Below, piece after piece: positions 56,205-64,000 of a stretch of 64,000 nt of DNA. The stretch is from Athripsodes cinereus (taxonomy: Eukaryota; Arthropoda; Insecta; Trichoptera; Leptoceridae): positions 6,138,001-6,202,000 of the forward strand of contig OX388322.1 in assembly GCA_947579605.1 (NCBI GenBank), in the 5' to 3' direction. The position numbers were made by a program, and so were the translations under genes. Under the pieces are notes generated by a model, which searched no databases, was not told the DNA's origin, and was given only the letters and a program-made list of their open reading frames with translations. The number at the start of each line of letters is the position of its first letter. Position 1 is the first letter of the stretch.

Positions 56205-57590
56205 GGGTAAGGTTGCTCAAGTCGTACCCCCTAAGGAAACAATGCTATAATATTTAGTGCAATGAAAATAAAACAAATTCATCTGCATATATTAAATCTT
56301 CATTTAGTTGCCTTTTAATCGACAATCATAGAAATTTGAAAATATTTTAACAAAATAGGTATTTTAACGTTTTTCAAAAATATACCTTCGGTACGATTAA
56401 GGCGCCTAGTCGCCAAAGTCGTACCACCTATAGCCTTAGTCGTACTTAGAAAATATACCTTTTGAACACTATGATAAATTATACCTATGGAAAAATACTC
56501 AATAACCAGATATCATAATTATAAATAACTAAAAAAATATTAACAATGCAGTCTGAGATCAACTTAAAACATTTTTTTTGTCAATCCTAATTATTAAGTG
56601 AATAACACATAGAAAATAGAATTATCATATCTTAAAAAAAATCTTCTACGGGATTCATTAAATCCAATTTCTCCATTCCGATGTTTCTGTGTTCGATTTT
56701 TCAGTGATATAAGAAAAGAGTAAAGGAATGTGGAATGAAAGTTGGTGTAATCACAAGGATGAATTTAAATAAGTTAAGATGGTTTGGGCACGTGGAAAGA
56801 ATGAATGAGGACAGAATGACCAAGAAGATATATTTGGCTGATTGGAATGGTGCTCGGAGACGTGGACGTCCGAGGATCAAATGGCAAGATCATTTAAATC
56901 AATTCCTACAGGACGGTCACGTGTTGAGCACATTGAACAAGAGAGCATGCATGAGGAATTGTATGACAGCGACAGAAGCGAAAGAAGTATGCTATGATAG
57001 AAAGAAGTGACGCTCGATCCTTTCAGCCTACCCCGCGAGAGAAGTCGCGTGACGGTATGTATGTTTAAAGCTTCGTCCATGTACTCCTGCATCCAAGTAC
57101 TTTCTCTTCGCCATATTTAGGTATTACTTACTTGATAAAATGTTAAGTAAATTATTAAACAATTTTCTTAATACCTAAGTCGTACCGGTACGAGTAAGGA
57201 TTTTTGCACAGGTACGACTTAAGCGCCGGGGTCTTCTATGTTTAAAACTAAAACCACTGACGTAACCTCAAAATGTAGTACCGTTTGAATATGCGTAAAC
57301 TATTGCCAGATAAGTCTTACAAATAGACGTAAACAAAGGAAATAGGTAAGTATCACATTCCTGCCATAAAAAGCTTACAAATGAGTCAAAATATTTAATG
57401 AAAACTTTTCAAAAACTTACTTTTTCAATATTTTTGCTTCAGGAAGCCGGCCGGCCGCCCACTTTTTTACGTTCACTCACTCAACTAAAAAGTTCAGATT
57501 GACGACACTAGATGGTGAAATTTATATCTATCAGATAAGATATTGCCGGGGTACGACTTAGGCCGTGGTACGACTAAAGCAACCTTACCC
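56205..57590. mobile_element. Non-autonomous DNA transposon with GTCGTACC repeats (1386 bp)
   Basis: Inverted ends GGGTAAGGTTGCTCAAGTCG / CGACTAAAGCAACCTTACCC with TA on both outer sides (56203-56204, 57591-57592), compatible with a TA target duplication. The word GTCGTAC(C/T) or its reverse recurs inside (56215-56225, 56424-56432, 56444-56451, 57180-57225, 57550-57575), most densely near the right end. No transposase frame; part of the interior is a LINE insertion (56715-57065). Confidence 0.75.
56715..57065 (+). pseudogene. LINE C-terminal fragment (KRACMRNC family), long copy
   Basis: The 91-codon frame (56735-57010) reads TRMNLNKLRWFGHVERMNED, RMTKKIYLADWNGARRRGRP, RIKWQDHLNQFLQDGHVLST, LNKRACMRNCMTATEAKEVC. 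After the stop, a shifted frame keeps the SAYPAREVA-like end and GTGACGGTATGTATG. The W-F-G-H-V-x-R-M and R-R-G-R-P-x-x-x-W motifs are classical for RTE/Jockey LINE C-termini. A separate subfamily from 28600 and 31850. Nested in the transposon at 56205-57590. Confidence 0.8.
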
Positions 57591-60303
57591 TATCTTGAAT
57601 TATCTATATAAAAAAACAGCTCAATAGTGATGCATTTATGTAAATAACTTGTCGATTTATACATAATATATGTATTATGTTTAATCTATGCGATATATTA
57701 TTTTATTTACTGGATAATTTACACGTATTCTAGGCTTTTAAATGTTAATTGGTTTGTTTATTCGTTCTGTTGAACGTGATTTGTTGTATAAAAATCTAGA
57801 CAAACTTATCGTCAATCTGAATCGACGATTGCATTTTTAAACACGTTTAATATTTATAATTAAAATACACATATTCATAATATTTAAGTCTCGTGTTTAG
57901 TAATAATTCAATTAAAAATTTGTAAATTCAAGTTAGACTGAATTTCTTACAAATTTAAGTTGGATACGAACTATTTTTGACTTAAAATATGGACTCGTTT
58001 AGCAATGCAGTGTTAAATTTCACGACTCAATTACATTTTTTTTTTATTGTTAAAAGAAAATGTAATGCTGTGAGAAATCTTTTTAATCTTCAAGGAAATA
58101 TGATTCTATATGCATAAAAAAATAAACCCATTATTTTAATGTCAGTTATAATAATAAAACGTTATATTTTCACAAAACTCTCGGACTAAAAGAACGTTTG
58201 TTCTTGTAATAAATAATCTCTTATAAATAATATAGGCGTTGTAGAATGTATTTACAACGAGAAGCTCTCCATTTCTCTTTCGAGATGAGAATTTAAGACA
58301 GCCGTAAAATGGAAGTGCATTCTTACTGTTGGTAATAAAATAATATATGATGTAGAAGGTACTCACAAGAAAGCATTATACTGTATTGCTGTCTGTAGGA
58401 ACGTGCATACTTATTGTTACATGTGATGTATTTGCCTTCGAGATAATATTAATATAATATGATGCATGGTATATATACTTCACATTTTGTTTTAGTGTAC
58501 TTTCGTAGTCAAGTACTTACAATAAGAGTAAAACTAAATATGAACTTTCCACATAACATTTCGAAATTTTTAAGATATAATTTGGGTTATTCAGTCTTGC
58601 GTCACTGGTTAATAGATTTCCTGTCTTTTCAGAGTAAAAAAATAGTGTCGAAATTTGTGACATGAAAAAAGTCTTTCTTTCACAAAATATCTCGAATTGT
58701 CATCTAATGTAGTTGGTTGTCTTTGGAAATTTTCTCGTATTATAATTGTAAGATTTATGATATCAAATCATCAATATTTCTTGAATATTTCTCATTCTCT
58801 CATGTTTGTCAAAATACTGTATTTCAAATTTATTGCATTGAATACTTGAGGCTAGGTTTAAATATGGTGTTAAATAAATTATAATGGTTGTTATTTATAT
58901 TTGGTGTACGCATATATGCGGGAGATAGATGTTGCTATTAATATAACTTCTATTGCACTTGACTATCTATCTATACAATATTACATAAATAATATGTAGG
59001 ATATAATATCTAAAGACCTACTTGAAGCAAACAGTCGCAGTAGTTCGCATCACAATATCAAAGTGTTCTTTATACATACTGTTACCTACTGTGTTTTCTA
59101 TCGTCGCATTGTTAGATCAATAAGGTACTATCAAGCAAGCAGTTCTGCCAGACGATGAAAGTAACAGATTGTTCCAGTTCTCAGAACTAATATATAAATA
59201 CATATTATTGTCGTTCTCTCATAGTAATGCTATTAATTCCATCATTGCATTCAGCCATCGTTCGCGATAACGAGTCGCGCCGGCATATTGTTATTATTAT
59301 TTTATGTTACAGAAATGAGTTTGGCAACGTTGCATTTCTCCAGAATATTCTAGAATGTTCAATTTCGATACGATTCTGGAAAAAGCAATGCTCTCTTTCA
59401 CGGGTCAAGCTGACAATTTTTAATGAACAGTGAGTTATTTCGTCGCATAATTACTTACAAAAAAGTTTGCATAGTACATAATTACATACACTAAGTACTT
59501 AAGATTGTAGGTTTCGTTGGCAAAAACAATAATACTACGCAGCGAATATAATACCGTTATAATATCGTATTGTTTTACTATATGCCTTTCTCTCATATTG
59601 TTTATTTGGTATCTGGGTATATAAAATATATTGTACATTGCATAAAGTTGTAATAATGTACTTGGTAGGTAGGTACTACAACATCTGATGGATGTTTTTT
59701 CGCATTCTTGATACTCTATTGCTCCTATGTCTATGTCGTATAGTCATTAGTTTACTTCATTACTCACTGCAAACATTGCATTGGAATGCTATTTGTCAGA
59801 CTACAACTCGTCTGTCGTTGGAGAAAGGCAGTGGTGGTGGTCTGTAACTGAATTGTGACAGAATCTTCCACTCGGGGATACAAGATTATTGTTTGATGCT
59901 ATAATATTATAACGTTGTCAGAATCATATCGATACCTTAATTCGCAGATTGGGTAACTCCAAAATAGCTACTTTACAGGGCGGACAAAAAACTAAATATT
60001 TTTGTTATGCATATTATTATTATTATTTTCCTTATTCTAAAATATCTACATGATGTAGATACATGTTCGTAACACAATAACCATGACATAATTATGTTTA
60101 TAATGGTTTTGTAGCCTTTTTTTGGAGTTACCTAATTTTCTGTGATAGATTTTGTAAAATAAATGCTATAATTGATGGAGTTACCCAATTTGCCTATAAG
60201 TATTGTATACTGTTTGGTCTCATAATAATGTTATTTTTAAAGTGTTTTATATGAAAATCAAATTAAATTGATGTAATATATATAGGATAAATACTTCAAC
60301 ATC

Positions 60304-60400
60304 ATCATCATCATCATCAACGCTCCTCTCGGGAGGACAGGGCAGAAACCAGCCTCCTCCATTCAGAGCGACTCTGTGCCAATTGCGTCACCTCTTTCTA
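60304..60400 (-). pseudogene. LINE 3' end with (GAT)n tail
   Basis: On the minus strand EVTQLAQSRSEWRRLVSALS then SREER-stop (stop at 60317-60319), followed at once by a (TGA)n tail. The A-x-x-R-x-x-W-R-x-L segment is the usual final block of RTE-like LINE polyproteins. 5' truncated. Confidence 0.65.
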
Positions 60401-60794
60401 CGATATTTCCTGCGCTCTGCTGTTGTCGTTATAAGAACGGTATATTGTGAAAGAGGGAAATCACGGGCTGACGAATCCTTGCGGACGGAAGACCGGTGCT
60501 CTTTTTGGCCAATTAGCCTTTTCAGGATATTACCCAGCCTGGAACATCGTCTATCCTGTATCACGGAGTTGAACATAGTTGAACAAAAAAGTTGCACCTT
60601 TAGAGATATACTCGTTGATAGCTAGACAACAATAATGAAGAGTGACAAAATGTGAAAATAATAATTCGTGTGGAGCATTATTTTAGATACCGTGGTAGTC
60701 CTGAGTCCATTTTCGTGAAGATATTTTCAGTCTCGTTTAGATTATTTAAGCAGACAATATTTTTTGGGCCAAGGCTTTTCTTCCTTTGAGGCAA

Positions 60795-60905
60795 TTTATT
60801 TATTTATTCATTCATTCTTTACTGTACATTGATCACAATTAATACAATTTTATAAAAAAAATGCATTCAAATTAGGTGTGATCAATATACAGAGGTCGGT
60901 TGCCC
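60795..60905 (-). mobile_element. Repeat B copy
   Basis: Reverse of the repeat B 3' end: plus strand TTCATTCTTTACTGTACATT, GATCACAATTAATAC, AAATGCATTCAAATTAGG and ATATACAGAGGTCGG. Confidence 0.6.
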
Positions 60906-61030
60906 AATAAGAGACTCTTACGACTTGTATTATGAGATAGCTGAAGTCCAGTATCCGATCAAAGTGTCTTGCCTCTTGCACACTGATGCCCTCTCTGTAT
61001 ATCTCAAGATTTTAAAATCCGCCAAAAGAA

Positions 61031-61553
61031 ATTTTATTATTTTATAAGTAAATGCCTTAATATTACGTGTTATATTCTAAAAATATTGTACTTGGCACAA
61101 ATCGTCCCACAAGGGACGGGTTGCCGTAATCTTATAAATAATAATAATAATATACAGAGGGCGAGTTTATCACACCTCTTTTTGATTTTTTAAATTTGAA
61201 TTTTAAATTTTTATTACTCCATGATTCATCCTTTTTCCAAGAGAAGTCTCAGAGTTTTCATCAGAATCTGAATGTTCTGAATATGGGACTAACGAGATGT
61301 TGACTCTTATGCTGCCCTTCTCTGTTGCAATATTATGATCAATAGCATTAGCCTGTGCATGGAGTAATAAAAAAATTAAAAAATTCAAATTTAAAAAATC
61401 AAAAAGAGGTGTGATAAACTCGCCCTCTGTATATTATTATTATTATTTATAAGATTACGGCAACCCGTCCCTTGTGGGACGATTTGTGCCAAGTACAATG
61501 TTTTTAGAATATAACACGTAATATTAAGGCATTTACTTATAAAATAATAAAAT
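61031..61553. repeat. Large inverted repeat, ~190-bp arms
   Basis: Left arm 61031-61220, right arm 61361-61553, about 97% alike in reverse complement, with a 140-bp spacer. Each arm contains, from the outside in: TTTTATAAGTAAATGCC, GGCACAAATCGTCCCACAAG, GGACGGGTTGCCGTAATC, an (ATA)n run, and the repeat B word CAGAGGGCGAGTTTATCACA. The spacer and right flank are coding-like on the minus strand. Confidence 0.9.
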
Positions 61554-61665
61554 AACAATATCCCTTGTGCTGTTGCAATATTATGATCAATAGCATTAGC
61601 CTGTGCATCTAACAATATCCCTTGTGTCGCATTATTATCTAAATTATTATCATCAGTAGGTATTT
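61221..61665 (-). pseudogene. Coding-like relic split by the inverted repeat
   Basis: The minus strand at 61570-61660 reads NNATQGILLDAQANAIDHNI and, in the spacer 61221-61360, AQANAIDHNIATEKGSIRV followed by an acidic SEHSDSDENSETSLG segment. A 39-bp perfect direct repeat (61322-61360 and 61570-61608) lies on either side of the right arm. It may be a transposase or other protein remnant of the host transposon. Not recognised. Confidence 0.4.
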
Positions 61666-62729
61666 ATATTTTGGATTTCTGCAAGATTACCACTATCAAG
61701 TAATATGATGGGCCAATTCCATTATAAAAATTCGAATTGTCTTTGATAAATTTGTAGAAAATCATGATTTCTGGGATTTGTTTCACTCATACGATTTTCT
61801 TCACTCCTTCAATTTTCAGTTACTAATTTAACCATAGTCTTTAGTCTGCTATTCATCTATAAAATGATGAGTAAACATTTCACTTTTGCCTGACGATGAG
61901 AGCGGAAGCTCTTGAAAGCCGGCTCGCAAAATAAATTATGTCAATAGTGGAATAACTATATATCGTGTTTCATTTTAAAAATTATTAATATGAACTTCCA
62001 CCAAGAACCGTCGGTCGAGAAATTAAACTTATGATAAGTAGGTAATGTATGTAGATACACGTTCAGTTCTTCGGATTTTGAGCTTATTTAAAAATAATCA
62101 TGATTCAACAAATCCTAATATATCAAAAAATAAAGTCGTTTATTTAAGTATTAAAACCTAGATTTTTTATTTGACTAAAAAATAATAACATAATATGTGT
62201 TAAAAATCAATACAATATTAGTAAATCAGCTTCAAAATTTGTGCGCAAACATATCCAGTAATAATTAAATTCCACGTAGTAACTCTTGCAAAAGTTGCAT
62301 TATTTAAAATGTGAGTACCTTACATATTAACAACATCACATAAGGAGCAAATGATAAAAAAAAAACTTTAAAAAATTTAAGAAAATAAAGCTGATACTTA
62401 TGGTTACAGTTATCTAACATTTTTTTACAGGATAAGATATCCAAAACCACTTTTTTGTAAAATATTCCTAATACACAACCTACCTCTCGCAAGTCTCCAT
62501 ACAGAATGGTGGAGTTACCCAATTTGCAGCGTTGTAAATACTAACATTGGAGTTACCCAATTTTCTTGAGGTGTTTTTTAGGGCATTTGTAATAACGTTG
62601 GATTCTTCAAATTTACCTAGCATGTGTGTTGGAATACAGTCAACATTATGGCATCATTAAGTCATTTTGTCAAAAAATGGAGTTACCCAATCTGCGAATT
62701 AAGGTATCGATATATAAATCTGTTTATAC

Positions 62730-62855
62730 CATCTCGGCATCTGTGAAAAATTGTGTAGTCAGTAGAATAACATGTAATAAACGTTCAGAACGTCCTCTTC
62801 ATAACAAAATTACATTCAAATAAGGTTGCATACCTCATCACCATTTCCTCATTCA
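62730..62855 (-). mobile_element. SINE A, diverged
   Basis: TATACCATCTCGGCATCTG, GTAGTCAGTAGAATAACATG, CAGAACGTCCTCTTCATAAC and TACCTCATCACC in SINE A order. Begins 17 bp outside the 2.8-kb transposon. Confidence 0.5.
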
Positions 62856-63429
62856 ACATCTAATGTACCTACATATTCATTATATAGGTTTTTTTTGACA
62901 GTTTGATCAAGACTTACTTGATACTTGTAATCTATGTAGATTAAAACTCGTTACAATTTGCAATAAAAATCATGCTGTCTTATTTTGTCTATTTCTGGAG
63001 TATATAGTCAGTACACGTTATGTACACAGGTACTTCATCATTGCGGTCATTGCTCGGTCAACTCTTGGAAGCCCCTTATAGCTATAAAAACATCTAGGTA
63101 TCTATCTATTGAACACTACCACTACAATACATAAAACATAGTTCGCGAAACATCTTTAATATTGTTAAAGTCGTTCGTATTGTTGTTGCATACAAAAATC
63201 TCTGTGTAATTAGAATTGATAATTCTTTGTTGTAGATAGCACCATTTTTTTTTTGTCAATTTGTTTGCTATAATTTAGTGCGCTGCAGTCTGTGTCAACC
63301 GAAGCAAATTTTTTTATCACGAGTAAAACTGAACGATCATGCCACTTTAATTACATTTTTATTTTTTGGCAAGTATATTATTTATAATGTATAACTACAG
63401 TATAATGAAGTATTTTTACTTTATCACTG

Positions 63430-63575
63430 GCATTTAAAATCTTCAGTTCAGCGGTTTTACAGTGTGACACCCATTGTGAATATCTTTTATTTTATGGCTC
63501 GTTGAAAAGTATCTGTAAAAATGCATTGGATCAATTAACTTTCCCATTTGTGGGAGATGCCTGATGGTATAATTT
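63430..63575 (+). mobile_element. SINE A, diverged 3' two-thirds
   Basis: ATCTTCAGTTCAGCGGTTTT, GACACCCATTGTGAATATC, ATGGCTCGTTGAAAAG, AACTTTCCCATTTGTGGGAG and ATGCCTGATGGTATAA. Confidence 0.5.
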
Positions 63576-64000
63576 TAAAGATACATAAACGATACATTTT
63601 TTTTCAATTTTCTATATTTTCTATTTTGTATTACGTTTTATAATCAGATGTATATTATATTGTGTGAGATTTACAATACATAACTATGTTAGTTGATATA
63701 TTGCATTGCTTTCGCATTCCTCTCCCAACCTTGGTCTTCCGTTCTCGGAGCAAACGGTCCACGTCAAGTTATCTTATGGCAGAAAAACCGGTCCATTTTA
63801 TAGCATAGTACAGGCAGCTAAATAACATCACCATCATCGTGTGATTAAGAAGCTATTCTGCGTATGTCATAGATAATATTATAAACAGCTGTTTTAAAAG
63901 TATGTAGAATCGCTATTTAATAGATTTACATAATTTTATTAATAATAATAATAAATAGCAAATTTCAGTAGCATTCAAGAATCAGGAATGATAATTAAAC

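Larger units (their letters stand above)
59926..62713. mobile_element. Large non-autonomous DNA transposon with 36-bp perfect inverted ends (2.8 kb)
   Basis: 59926-59961 and 62678-62713 are perfect inverted repeats (ATATCGATACCTTAATTCGC, then AGATTGGGTAACTCCA). The word GGAGTTACC(C/T)AATTT recurs near the ends (60124, 60178, 62513, 62552). Target duplication is ambiguous: an 8-bp palindrome TATCGATA or a TTAA lies at the expected place on both sides, so hAT and TTAA-type superfamilies are both possible. The interior holds LINE, repeat B and inverted-repeat insertions. Confidence 0.75.
48599..64000 (+). other. Intron 1 of plus-strand beta-tubulin gene, continuing past the window
   Basis: No exon encoding the next conserved beta-tubulin segment (FWEVISDEHGID-like) is present to the window end, so the intron exceeds 15.4 kb. 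The first ~800 bp contain CpG-bearing patches (about 48820-48850 and 49220-49345, with GTTACGCGCG, TGATTGGTTCCC and TGTGGT) that may be regulatory. The rest holds transposons listed separately and otherwise anonymous AT-rich DNA. Roughly 49350-53240 contains nothing I recognise except a SINE A-like tail at 51530-51570. Confidence 0.7.

Noticed and set aside
61885..61925. Hammerhead-ribozyme-like layout (CTGACGA, stem GAGAGC/GCTCTT, GAAA)
   Set aside because: The base pair next to the core would be U-U, and I could not find matching stems I and III or a cleavage triplet; probably a retroelement 3' end or chance.

Overview
The window is AT-rich eukaryotic nuclear DNA, most likely from an insect. 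It contains two beta-tubulin first exons with canonical splice donors, very large non-coding spaces, and a dense population of decayed LINEs, SINEs, hAT-like and other DNA transposons and microsatellites. The base composition (frequent GGTACCTA and AATAATA words) and LINE types resemble hemipteran or lepidopteran genomes. I cannot name the species, and that placement is inference.

Only two host genes can be supported. At 557-613 (minus) and 48542-48598 (plus) the same 19-residue beta-tubulin N-terminus is encoded, each copy ending after a Lys codon at a GTAAAT donor. The two differ at seven third-codon positions and at no amino acid. They are divergent (head-to-head) paralogues about 48 kb apart. 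The window cuts off both genes inside intron 1, and no exon 2 lies in the window, so the plus-strand intron exceeds 15.4 kb. The plus gene has a recognisable housekeeping-type promoter with an NRF-1-like palindrome and opposed CCAAT boxes.

The 48 kb between them is a transposon graveyard. Its contents include: an unusual ~1 kb pentanucleotide satellite with block-wise variants (6205-7172); two hAT-like MITEs inserted side by side at the same 8-bp target (7865-8399); a putative foldback element made of inverted arrays of a ~20-bp unit (9265-9985); a 3 x 27 bp perfect tandem repeat (14504-14584); a 5'-truncated LINE with CCHC zinc knuckle and PD-(D/E)XK-type endonuclease embedded in (TAA)n (19213-20944), meeting another LINE tail-to-tail; a hAT deletion derivative with a perfect 8-bp duplication (25457-26063); and tails of at least six further LINE families.

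A ~250-bp interspersed repeat (called SINE A here) is the commonest element, with about 20 full or partial copies on both strands. Its 3' end matches the last eight codons, stop codon and tail of one of the resident LINE families, the expected signature of a SINE mobilised in trans by that LINE. Two other recurrent repeats are called B (shares its sequence with the 3' UTR of the LINE at 20945-21844) and C (three copies, all in the same direction). A true tRNA-derived SINE with A and B boxes lies at 22987-23223.

Inside the plus-gene intron lie two larger non-autonomous DNA transposons (56205-57590; about 59926-62713). The latter carries a ~190-bp-arm inverted repeat. Stretches not listed as features showed no gene, RNA gene or repeat that I could recognise.
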